From assembly GCA_015709695.1 (NCBI GenBank), contig CP054183.1:992001-1056000 (forward strand): a stretch of 64,000 nucleotides of DNA. The letters run 5' to 3'. This stretch comes from Gammaproteobacteria bacterium. Its GTDB lineage: Bacteria; Pseudomonadota; Gammaproteobacteria; Steroidobacterales; GCA-2729495. The notes beneath the pieces are model-generated. The model did no database searches and was not told the origin of the DNA. It saw only the letters and a list, made by a program, of their open reading frames with translations. Shown one piece after another: positions 56,748-64,000 of the stretch (position 1 is its first letter; every line of letters starts with the position of its first letter). The position numbers and the translations under genes are program-made.

Positions 56748-58430
56748 ATGACCGAATCTTTTGCCGAGCTCTTTGAGCAAAGTCTTGCCAGCAGCCGTAT
56801 CCGCCCCGGCACCATCCTCACCGGTCGAGTGGTGGAGGTGTCCAACGAGGTCGTGGTCGTCAGCGCCGGACTGAAGTCCGAGGCCGTGATTCCTACCAGC
56901 CAGTTCCGCAACGAACGTGGCGAGATCGAGGTGCAGATCGGTGACCACGTCGAAGTGGCGCTGGACTCCGTCGAGGACGGCCATGGCGAGACCCGCCTGT
57001 CCCGCGAACGCGCCAAGCGCGCCCGCACCTGGGAGCAGCTGGAAGATGCCTTCGAGAACGGCAAGATCGTCAGGGGCCTGATCAGCGGGCGCGTCAAGGG
57101 CGGCTTCACGGTGGACGTCGACTATGTGCGCGCATTCCTGCCGGGCTCGCTGGTGGACGTGCGCCCTGTGCGCGACCCCTCCTACCTCGAGGGCAAGGAC
57201 CTCGAGTTCAAGGTGATCAAGCTCGATCGCCGTCGCAACAACGTCGTGGTGTCGCGACGCGCGGTGGTGGAGCAGGAATACAGCTCCGAGCGCGAGGCCA
57301 TGCTCTCGCAGCTGCAGGAAGGCGCCACCGTCAAGGGCATCGTCAAGAATCTCACCGATTACGGTGCCTTCGTCGACCTCGGCGGCATCGACGGCCTGCT
57401 GCATATCACCGACATGGCGTGGAAGCGCGTCAAGCACCCCTCGGAAGTGGTCAATGTCGGCGACGAGATCAACGTCAAGATCCTGCGCTTCGACCGCGAG
57501 AAGAACCGCGTCTCGCTCGGCGTGAAGCAGCTGGGTTCGGATCCCTGGGAGGCGATCTCCCGCCGCTATCCGCCCAATACCCGGCTGTTCGGCAAGGTCA
57601 CCAACATCGCCGACTACGGCTGCTTCGTCGAGATCGAGGAGGGCGTCGAGGGGCTGGTCCACGTCTCGGAGATGGACTGGACCAACAAGAACGTCAATCC
57701 GTCGAAGGTCGTGCAGATCGGCGACGAGGTCGAGGTCATGGTCCTCGACATCGACGAAGAGCGCCGGCGCATCTCGCTGGGTCTCAAGCAGTGCAAGCCG
57801 AATCCCTGGGCCGAGTTCGCGGCGAGCTACAACAAGAACGACCGCGTCACCGGCAAGATCAAGTCGATCACCGACTTCGGCATTTTCATCGGCCTGCCTG
57901 GCGGCATCGACGGCCTGGTGCACCTCTCCGACATTTCCTGGGATGCCCCCGGCGAGGAGGCGGTGCGCAAGTACAAGAAGGGCGAGGATGTCGAGGCGGT
58001 GGTGCTCAGCATCGACCCCGAGCGCGAGCGCATCTCGCTCGGCGTCAAGCAGCTCGACAACGACCCGCTGTCGACGTTCATGGCGCAGTTTCCCAAGGGC
58101 AGCATCGTCAAGGGAACGGTCATCGAGGTGGATGCCCGTGCCGCAGTCATCGACCTTGGCGACGGCATCCAGGGGCAGCTGCGCGCCAGCGAGCTGGCGC
58201 GTGACCGCGTCGAGGATGCGCGTTCCGTGCTGAAGGTCGGCGACGTGGTGGAGGCGAAGTTCACCGGCCTGGACCGCAAGAGCCGCGTCATTTCGCTGTC
58301 CATCAAGGCCAAGGAGGCCCATGAGGAGGCGGAGGCGGTGGAAAGCTACCGTTCCTCGGATGCCACTTCCGGGACCACGCTGGGCGACCTGCTCAAGGAG
58401 CGGATCGCCGGCGGCGGCAGCGAGGGCTGA
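56748..58430 (+). CDS. rpsA: 30S ribosomal protein S1
   Basis: Protein of 560 residues with six S1 (OB-fold) repeats, starting at about residues 20, 105, 190, 275, 362 and 449. Examples are [40 protein letters not shown] and [20 protein letters not shown]. It holds mRNA on the ribosome. Length equals E. coli S1 (557). The expected weak ribosome site is seen. Between cmk and ihfB. Confidence 0.97.
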   Translation: MTESFAELFEQSLASSRIRPGTILTGRVVEVSNEVVVVSAGLKSEAVIPTSQFRNERGEIEVQIGDHVEVALDSVEDGHGETRLSRERAKRARTWEQLEDAFENGKIVRGLISGRVKGGFTVDVDYVRAFLPGSLVDVRPVRDPSYLEGKDLEFKVIKLDRRRNNVVVSRRAVVEQEYSSEREAMLSQLQEGATVKGIVKNLTDYGAFVDLGGIDGLLHITDMAWKRVKHPSEVVNVGDEINVKILRFDREKNRVSLGVKQLGSDPWEAISRRYPPNTRLFGKVTNIADYGCFVEIEEGVEGLVHVSEMDWTNKNVNPSKVVQIGDEVEVMVLDIDEERRRISLGLKQCKPNPWAEFAASYNKNDRVTGKIKSITDFGIFIGLPGGIDGLVHLSDISWDAPGEEAVRKYKKGEDVEAVVLSIDPERERISLGVKQLDNDPLSTFMAQFPKGSIVKGTVIEVDARAAVIDLGDGIQGQLRASELARDRVEDARSVLKVGDVVEAKFTGLDRKSRVISLSIKAKEAHEEAEAVESYRSSDATSGTTLGDLLKERIAGGGSEG

Positions 58431-58454
58431 GCGCAACCGGGCGTGATGGGGCGC

Positions 58455-58494
58455 CACCGCCGGCTGCCGGGGCAGCAGACCCGGGCCGGCGGTG
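58455..58494 (+). terminator. Perfect 10-bp-stem hairpin between rpsA and ihfB
   Basis: CACCGCCGGC at 58455-58464 pairs perfectly with GCCGGCGGTG at 58485-58494, with a 20-base loop that can pair further (TGCC with GGCA). No U-run follows, so it is not a textbook intrinsic terminator. It may slow RNA polymerase, protect the rpsA 3' end or tune ihfB. Confidence 0.45.
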
Positions 58495-58525
58495 ACGGAT
58501 GATCAGGGGGAGTACTGCCTTGGCC

Positions 58526-58828
58526 ATGACGAAGTCTGAACTCATCGAGCTGCTGGCACGCAAGCAGAAGCATCTGCCGACAAAGGACGTCGAACTGGCG
58601 GTCAAGCACCTGCTGGAACTGATGAGCAACGCGCTGGCATCGGGCGAGCGCATCGAGATCCGCGGTTTCGGCAGTTTTTCCCTGCACTTCCGGCCTCCAC
58701 GTCAGGGGCGCAACCCGAAGACGGGCGAGGCCGTGGCGCTGGCCGGGAAGTTCGTCCCGCACTTCAAGCCCGGCAAGGACCTGCGCGACCGCGTCAACGA
58801 GAACAAGTCGCTGCCGATCAAGGAATAG
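58526..58828 (+). CDS. ihfB: Integration host factor beta subunit
   Basis: DNA-bending protein of 100 residues. [20 protein letters not shown] start, [18 protein letters not shown], and the DNA-intercalating Pro in [11 protein letters not shown] (about residues 62-72). [12 protein letters not shown] is the usual C-terminus. ATG 58526 begins the conserved fold; a longer frame to 58499 adds nine residues that look like leader. Partner IhfA is outside the window. Confidence 0.96.
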   Translation: MTKSELIELLARKQKHLPTKDVELAVKHLLELMSNALASGERIEIRGFGSFSLHFRPPRQGRNPKTGEAVALAGKFVPHFKPGKDLRDRVNENKSLPIKE

Positions 58829-58865
58829 CCGTCCCCCAACCCCGGCGGAGGTGGCAGGGATCATC

Positions 58866-59159
58866 GTGCACAGGATCTTCTGGCTGTTGCTGCTGTTCCT
58901 CATGCTGGTGCTGGCCGTGCTGTTCGCGGCCATGAACCCGGGACTCGTCGACCTCGACCTCGGGCTGTTCGAGACCCGCATGCAGAAGTCGCTGGCGCTG
59001 ACGCTGGCATTTGCCGCCGGCTGGGTATTCGGCCTGCTGAGCCTGGCGCTGGTGCTGCTGCGCATGTGGCTGGAGCGGCGCAAGCTGCGCAAGGCGCTGC
59101 GCCTCGCCGAGGCCGAGGTCCATACGCTGCGCAGCCTGCCTCCGCCGCATGCCGACTGA
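58866..59159 (+). CDS. lapA: Lipopolysaccharide assembly protein A (LapA, DUF1049)
   Basis: Protein of about 97 residues with two membrane helices (FWLLLLFLMLVLAVLFAAM; LALTLAFAAGWVFGLLSLA) and a basic cytoplasmic tail (LERRKLRKALRLAEAEV). It partners LapB in controlling LpxC turnover. GTG 58866 has AGGGA five bases upstream; the in-frame GTG 58851 has its ribosome site directly adjacent, so it is less likely. It overlaps lapB by 11 bases. Confidence 0.86.
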   Translation: MHRIFWLLLLFLMLVLAVLFAAMNPGLVDLDLGLFETRMQKSLALTLAFAAGWVFGLLSLALVLLRMWLERRKLRKALRLAEAEVHTLRSLPPPHAD

Positions 59160-60333
59160 GGCGGCGTTCTTCTTTGCCGGGCTGCTGTTCATCGCGGCAG
59201 CGCTCGGCTACGTATTCGCCCGCCTCGGGCAGCTGGACGACGAGGAACTGGGACCCAGCGGCCTCGATTACGTGCGCGGCCTCCGGTTCCTGCTCAGGGA
59301 GCAGCCGGACCGGGCACTGGAGGCCTTCACCACCCCTGGCGAACTCGATGAAGACACCATCGAGACCCATTTCGCGCTCGGGCAGCTGTTCCGCAAGCGG
59401 GGCGAGGTGGAGCGCGCCATCCGCGTCCACAGGGACCTGATCGATCGCCCCAACCTGCGGCGCGACCACCGGGAGCAGGCGCAGTTCGCGCTGGCAGAGG
59501 ACTACCTGAGTGCCGGCCTGTTCGACCGCGCCGAGACCCTGCTGGCGGAGTTGCGCGGTTCCCCGCGGCAGGGGATCGAAGCGCTGCGCCGCCTGATACG
59601 CCTGGCGGAGCTCACCCACGAGTGGGAGCGCGCCATCGAGCTGCACCGCGAGCTGGAGGCGGTGGATCGTACGGCAGCGCGTTCCGGCCGGGTGGCACAT
59701 TACCTCTGCGAACTGGCCGAGCAGGCCAGGCTTGCCAGGAACCTGCCGCAGGCCATCGCCTGGCTGGACCGGGCCGCACAGGCTCGCCAGGACAGCGTGC
59801 GGCTGGCGCTGGTGCGCGCCGCGGTGGCCTCCGACGCCGGCGACCATGAACAGGCCATCCGTTGCTACCAGCGCGTCGCGGAGCGCGAGCCGTCCTTGCT
59901 GGTGGATGTCCTGCCACGCCTGTCCGCGGCCTGCCGCGCTGCCGGCCGCGATGCTGATTTCTCGCGGTTCATCGAGGACCTGCTGGCGCAGGATCCACGG
60001 GCAGCACGCGCGGTGGCGTTTGCCACCATCCTCGATCCTGGCATCAATGACCCGCGCGCACTGGCCTGCCTCCGGGATTTCATCCGTGCCGATGCCACCC
60101 TGCAGGCGCTCGTCGATGGCGAGCGGCTGGCATCGGCGCCCGAGGCCGAGCGGGCGCAGGCCCTGGAGCGGGTGCGCCGGGCGCTGCGCCACATGGCGAG
60201 CGCCGGCCGTTCCTACCGCTGCCTCGAGTGCGGCTACGCCAGTGCCAGCCTGCAGTGGCAGTGCCCGGGCTGCGCGGCCTGGGACGTGGTGCGGCCGCGC
60301 GTGCGGCTGGCTTTCGAGTCGGGTGATCGCTGA
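59149..60333 (+). CDS. lapB: Lipopolysaccharide assembly protein B (LapB/YciM)
   Basis: Protein of 394 residues: an N-terminal membrane anchor (FFFAGLLFIAAALGYVFARL), nine or so TPR repeats (about residues 35-350), and a C-terminal rubredoxin-like zinc domain YRCLECGYASASLQWQCPGC. LapB directs LpxC to FtsH proteolysis. Overlap with lapA by 11 bases shows coupling. Confidence 0.94.
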   Translation: MPTEAAFFFAGLLFIAAALGYVFARLGQLDDEELGPSGLDYVRGLRFLLREQPDRALEAFTTPGELDEDTIETHFALGQLFRKRGEVERAIRVHRDLIDRPNLRRDHREQAQFALAEDYLSAGLFDRAETLLAELRGSPRQGIEALRRLIRLAELTHEWERAIELHRELEAVDRTAARSGRVAHYLCELAEQARLARNLPQAIAWLDRAAQARQDSVRLALVRAAVASDAGDHEQAIRCYQRVAEREPSLLVDVLPRLSAACRAAGRDADFSRFIEDLLAQDPRAARAVAFATILDPGINDPRALACLRDFIRADATLQALVDGERLASAPEAERAQALERVRRALRHMASAGRSYRCLECGYASASLQWQCPGCAAWDVVRPRVRLAFESGDR

Positions 60334-60473
60334 AGCTGTCGCGGCGCCGTGGCCCGCGTTTCCGCTGTTTCACGCATGTTTTCCCGCTGGGATCGTCCTG
60401 GTCCGGATCCTAGGCTGTCAGCATCCGCCATGGTGGCGGGTGATACCCCTGCTGACACATCAAGGAGACTGAC

Positions 60474-60740
60474 ATGCGAAACTGGCTGATCATCGCCGCG
60501 GCGCTGCTGGTGCCTGCCCTGGGGCTGGCCGGGCCCGTCGACCTCAACAGCGCGGATGCCGCCACCCTGGCGCGGGAACTCGACGGCATCGGCCTGGCAC
60601 GCGCCAAGGCGATCGTCGAATACCGGGAGAAGAACGGCAAGTTCCGCTCCGCCGACGAGCTGCTCAAGGTCAAGGGCATCGGGCCCCAGGTCCTCCAGCA
60701 GAACAAGGCCAACCTCCAGCTCCGCGATCCTGCCAGGTAG
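60474..60740 (+). CDS. ComEA-like helix-hairpin-helix protein
   Basis: Exported protein of 88 residues. Signal peptide [20 protein letters not shown], then [20 protein letters not shown] and [15 protein letters not shown], the two HhH halves of ComEA-type domains that bind DNA. Small versions like this act in DNA uptake or competence, or may be a periplasmic DNA-binding protein. An AAGGAG ribosome site (60462-60467) precedes the ATG. No other competence gene nearby. Confidence 0.87.
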   Translation: MRNWLIIAAALLVPALGLAGPVDLNSADAATLARELDGIGLARAKAIVEYREKNGKFRSADELLKVKGIGPQVLQQNKANLQLRDPAR

Positions 60741-60865
60741 GCGGCTCCTGCGGGACGGGTGCGGCGCCGGCGGCGCCGTACCCGTCCACAGGCCATGCCC
60801 GTCGCGGAATTCGCCCGGGGATTTCGCTAAGATCTTGCGTCCATTCCCAGGCGGATCCAGCAACC

Positions 60866-61729
60866 ATGGCCAGGTTCAAGCCGGTACGAACGGCAGTCTT
60901 CCCGGTGGCCGGGCGGGGCACACGCTTCCTGCCCGCTACCAAGGCGATGCCCAAGGAGATGCTGCCTATCGTCGACAAGCCGCTGATCCAGTATGCGGTG
61001 GAAGAGGCACTGGCTGCCGGTGCAACACGGCTGGTGTTCATCACGGGCAGCACCAAGCGTTCGATCGAGGACCATTTCGATCGCGATGCGGAACTCGAGC
61101 GCGCGCTGGAAGCGGCCGGCAAGCAGCAGCTGCTGGGACTGGTCAGGAACATCCTGCCGAACGGGGTGTCCTGCGTGTACATCCGGCAGGGCGAGCCCCT
61201 CGGCCTCGGCCACGCCGTGCTCTGTGCCCGTCCGGCGGTGGGCGACGAGCCGTTCTTCGTGCACCTGCCTGATGACCTGATCCGCGCCCGTACTTCCTGC
61301 CTTGCGCAGATGCGCGGGCATTACGAGCAGCATGGCGCGAGCGTGCTGGCGGTGGAGGACGTGCCGGCGGAGAAGACCAGCAGCTACGGCATCGTCGATG
61401 CGGACAGCGAGGGCAGGCTGCGCCGGATCGTCGAGAAGCCGGCACCCGACAAGGCACCATCGACCCTGGCGGTGGTGGGCCGCTACCTGCTCACGCCCGC
61501 CATCTTCGACATGCTGGAGAATATCGGCCGCGGCGCGGGCGGGGAGATCCAGCTCACCGACGGCATCGCGGCGCTGCTGCGGCAGGAGCCGGTGCACGCC
61601 TTCCGCTTCGCCGGCCGGCGTTACGACTGCGGCAGCAAGCTCGGCTACGTGGAGGCCATCGTCGATTTCGCGATGGAGGACCAGGCGCTGCGCGAGTCGC
61701 TGAAGGCGCACCTCGCCGCGCATCGCTGA
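60866..61729 (+). CDS. galU: UTP-glucose-1-phosphate uridylyltransferase
   Basis: Protein of 287 residues making UDP-glucose for glycans and [21 protein letters not shown] is the UTP-binding loop; [19 protein letters not shown] and [13 protein letters not shown] are typical of GalU. A -10-like TAAGAT (60829-60834) precedes the gene by about 30 bases. No terminator beyond a GC-rich inverted repeat around 61755-61795 is seen after it. Confidence 0.95.
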   Translation: MARFKPVRTAVFPVAGRGTRFLPATKAMPKEMLPIVDKPLIQYAVEEALAAGATRLVFITGSTKRSIEDHFDRDAELERALEAAGKQQLLGLVRNILPNGVSCVYIRQGEPLGLGHAVLCARPAVGDEPFFVHLPDDLIRARTSCLAQMRGHYEQHGASVLAVEDVPAEKTSSYGIVDADSEGRLRRIVEKPAPDKAPSTLAVVGRYLLTPAIFDMLENIGRGAGGEIQLTDGIAALLRQEPVHAFRFAGRRYDCGSKLGYVEAIVDFAMEDQALRESLKAHLAAHR

Positions 61730-61907
61730 GGCCTGGGCACCGCGGCAGCCGCCGTTGTTTTCCCGCCCGCACCCGGCGGCTTTCGGCGGCCGCGGATGTG
61801 GCGCCCGGGCTGAAATTCGGTTATACCAGCCAACAGGACCGGTTCGGGCGCCCTGTCGGACTGCCCGGCGGGCCCGGTTGACTGGGGTTTGTCAGGGGGG
61901 GGCAACC
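61730..61907 (+). other. Intergenic region after galU with GC-rich inverted repeat
   Basis: AGCCGCCG (61748-61755) pairs with CGGCGGCT (61774-61781) around a pyrimidine-rich loop, perhaps a factor-independent-like stop for galU. The far end has GGGGGGGGCAACC before ATG 61908. No other feature is clear. Confidence 0.35.
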
Positions 61908-64000
61908 ATGGGAAAGCAGCAAGCGCCATGCCGTCGCAATGGCATCGTCCAACTGTCTGCAGTCGTCGCCACCGCGCTACTGGTGAGTGTGCCCACGGGC
62001 ATGGCACTGGCGCAGGTCGACACGATGATCCAGGAGATCGTCGTCACCGCGCGCAAGAAGGCCGAGAACCTGCAGGAGGTGCCGGTGGCCGTCACGGCCT
62101 TCACCTCCGACGCCATCGAGAGTGCGGGCATCCGTGACCTCTATGACGTCGCGGAGCTGACACCAGGCCTGTCCTTCTTCAATGCGCAGGGCGAGTTCCT
62201 CGCGGTGCCGGTGATCCGGGGCATGGCACCCACGGACATCTTCGGCGAGAACAACGCGGCGATCTTCGTCGATGGCATCTACGTTTCGGGTCGCGAGGGG
62301 CTGAACTTCTCCCAGCTCGACCTGGAACGCATCGAAGTGGTCAAGGGGCCGCAGAGCGCGCTGTACGGCCGCAATGCCTTCAGCGGCGCCATCAACTACG
62401 TGACGAAGATGCCCTCCGACCAGTTCGGCATGAAGGCGGAGATGACCGGTGGCTCGGATGGCCGGATGGGGGGGCAGGCGGCGATCACCGGGCCCATCTT
62501 CTCCGACCAGCTGACCGGGCGCCTGTCGGCGCTCTACGACGAATTCGACGGCACCTATGGCAATCCGCTGGGCCACCAGGACATATCCGGCTACCGCTAT
62601 CGCAGTGCCCAGGGAACACTGCGCTGGGTGCCGGCGGAAAGCTTCAGCATGACCGGCGCGCTGTACTACTCCAATGACGAGATAGACGACTCGGCGACCA
62701 CGGCCTACCCGGCCACCTGCCAGAACCGCGTGGATGCCAACCTCAACCTGAAGCGCCTGCAGGACTTCTGCGGCCGGATCCCCAGCATGGACGAGTATGC
62801 CGACAGCCTGCGCGGCATCGGCACCCCGTCTGCGCAGTACCTTGCCGATGCGCTGGCCAACGAGTCCATCCCCAAGATCGCGCGCGCACTCGGCGAGGAC
62901 CGGGACCTCGCGCGGGGCCACCTGACGATCGACTGGGACGTGCTCGGCGGGACGGTCACCGCCCTGACCGGCTATTCCAGAACCACGCAGTCTGCCCTGG
63001 TCGATGGCAACCGCAGCCTCGGCGTCGACCTGCCCTTCGTCTTCTGCACCAGCACCACCGACCTCGGTGGCGGGGCCTACACCTGCAACCGCCTCGCTGG
63101 CGTGCTCCAGGTCGACCGCCTCACCACTGGGCTGCTGCAGCTCCAGCAGGAGAGCGAGACGCAGGAGATCAGCCAGGAAATCCGCTTCACCAGCGGCCAG
63201 GACCAGCCCTTCCGCTGGTCGGCCGGTGCCTACTGGTACGACGTGGATCGAGACGTGCGCGAGCGTGGCGTCGAGGCGACCAATCAGCCGGCGCCCGCCT
63301 TCCCGGCCAACCAGTTCGGCCCCATCGTCACGACCTTCCCGATCATCATCGGCGATGCCGCCTTCCGCCCCTGGTTCAAGCCCGGGGGTGATGCCGATCC
63401 GCTCGAGCGTCACATCCAGGAGAACCGGGACAATTCCTGGTCGGTCTTCACCTCGGGCGAGATGGATGTGACCGATGCCCTGACGCTCGATGCCCAGCTG
63501 CGCTACGGGCATGAGGAAAAGGAAGTGCAGGGGTACCGCTGGGACGAGGTGAATCTCGCCGCTGCCGACCCGCTCCTCAGTGCCCACGACAAGGACAGCT
63601 GGGATGCCGTCACCTGGCGGCTGGGCGCAAAGCTCGACGTCTCCCCCGACTGGATGACCTACGCGTCGGTGTCCAGGGGTGAAAAATCCGGCGGCTTCGA
63701 CGTCGTCAGCGTCAACTATGTCGATCTCAGCTCGGGACTGCTCATCAAGCCCTTCGACGAGGAGAAGCTGCTGGCCACCGAACTGGGCATCAAGGGGCAC
63801 ACGCCCGACGGGCGCATGGCGATCGACATGTCGGTGTACCTCAACAACTGGGATGACGTGGTCATTCCCGAGGTCTACGAGAGCAGCCCCTTCGATGGCC
63901 GGGCTTTCCAGACACCGGTGAGCTTCAACGGCAACCTGGGCAACGCGACGATCATCGGCTGGGAAGTGGTGATGGACGTGCAGATCACCGATGACCTGTC
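61908..64000 (+). CDS. TonB-dependent outer-membrane receptor, 3' end beyond the window
   Basis: Frame stays open from ATG 61908 to the last base (697 codons shown), so the C-terminal barrel is missing here. A signal peptide at about residues 12-35 is followed by TMIQEIVVTARKKAENLQEV (TonB box region) and the plug (about residues 60-170: PVIRGMAPTDIFGENNAAIF, RIEVVKGPQSALYGRNAFSG). Barrel strands run from about residue 180. FNGNLGNATIIGWEV near the end is a typical barrel segment. It resembles the receptor at 31139 (EIVVTxRKKxENLQ, KGPQSALYGR). Substrate unknown. Confidence 0.92.
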   Translation, partial: MGKQQAPCRRNGIVQLSAVVATALLVSVPTGMALAQVDTMIQEIVVTARKKAENLQEVPVAVTAFTSDAIESAGIRDLYDVAELTPGLSFFNAQGEFLAVPVIRGMAPTDIFGENNAAIFVDGIYVSGREGLNFSQLDLERIEVVKGPQSALYGRNAFSGAINYVTKMPSDQFGMKAEMTGGSDGRMGGQAAITGPIFSDQLTGRLSALYDEFDGTYGNPLGHQDISGYRYRSAQGTLRWVPAESFSMTGALYYSNDEIDDSATTAYPATCQNRVDANLNLKRLQDFCGRIPSMDEYADSLRGIGTPSAQYLADALANESIPKIARALGEDRDLARGHLTIDWDVLGGTVTALTGYSRTTQSALVDGNRSLGVDLPFVFCTSTTDLGGGAYTCNRLAGVLQVDRLTTGLLQLQQESETQEISQEIRFTSGQDQPFRWSAGAYWYDVDRDVRERGVEATNQPAPAFPANQFGPIVTTFPIIIGDAAFRPWFKPGGDADPLERHIQENRDNSWSVFTSGEMDVTDALTLDAQLRYGHEEKEVQGYRWDEVNLAAADPLLSAHDKDSWDAVTWRLGAKLDVSPDWMTYASVSRGEKSGGFDVVSVNYVDLSSGLLIKPFDEEKLLATELGIKGHTPDGRMAIDMSVYLNNWDDVVIPEVYESSPFDGRAFQTPVSFNGNLGNATIIGWEVVMDVQITDDL

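Noticed and set aside
56058-58457. A 799-codon open frame on the minus strand
   Set aside because: It mirrors rpsA and cmk; rpsA is certain.
61977-63800. A 607-codon open frame on the minus strand
   Set aside because: It lies opposite the TonB receptor starting at 61908, which has the full plug motifs.

Overview
The window is chromosomal DNA from a high-GC gammaproteobacterium. Gene orders typical of that class support this: ruvCAB-ybgC-tolQRAB-pal-cpoB-queE-queC, sucAB-lpd, mtaD-ubiG-gph, gyrA-serC-pheA-aroA-cmk-rpsA-ihfB-lapAB, and scpAB-rluB. Large TonB-dependent receptors, VPxPG-type C-terminal sorting signals and an HMG-CoA synthase-like gene next to ispA would fit a Steroidobacteraceae/Nevskiales/Xanthomonadales-like lineage. 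That placement is inference; genus and species cannot be read from the sequence.

Region 1 (about 1-6650) is accessory DNA, visibly less GC-rich than the rest. It holds the 3' end of an unrecognised gene, a complete IS21-family element (istA/istB), and a multi-ubiquitin-domain protein gene cut at its 3' end by the IS. A divergent intergenic operator region follows, with an 11-bp-phased repeat array and a perfect palindrome over a promoter. It is followed by a tightly coupled operon RHH regulator - GNAT acetyltransferase - XRE regulator - ImmA/IrrE metallopeptidase. The region ends at a sequence resembling the 3' end of a tRNA (T-loop to CCA), which I read as a likely attachment-site remnant of a genomic island. 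This is the part of the window most likely to hold an undescribed system: remains of a bacterial ubiquitin-like locus beside a four-gene toxin-antitoxin/regulatory cassette.

Region 2 (6670-13035) is mixed core and lineage-specific DNA: an O-methyltransferase, a histidine-phosphatase-fold protein lacking its catalytic His, trmH, tRNA-Arg(CCU), a YedK-type SRAP protein, two secreted proteins with VPxPG C-terminal signals, a beta-hydroxyacid dehydrogenase and a DUF5658-like membrane protein.

Region 3 (13110-28570) is core: the 2-oxoglutarate dehydrogenase operon, yebC, Holliday-junction ruvCAB, the complete Tol-Pal envelope machine, two queuosine genes and tRNA-Lys(UUU).

Region 4 (28761-38428) is more lineage-specific: a nitronate-monooxygenase-like flavoprotein with a Cys-rich tail, a beta-barrel protein, a TonB-dependent receptor, an HMG-CoA synthase-like enzyme with ispA, a probable lipoprotein and an integral membrane protein preceded by a 43-codon ORF.

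Region 5 (38403-60740) is again core: BolA/YciI/YciB, YciO, an M50 protease, ScpAB and RluB, a SDR, RmuC, Gph/MupP, UbiG, a MtaD-like amidohydrolase with damaged metal site, GyrA (with Val at the quinolone-determining residue 83), the serine/aromatic biosynthesis run serC-serA-pheA-aroA, cmk-rpsA-ihfB, LapAB, and a ComEA-like protein. galU and a second TonB-dependent receptor, cut by the window end, close the window.
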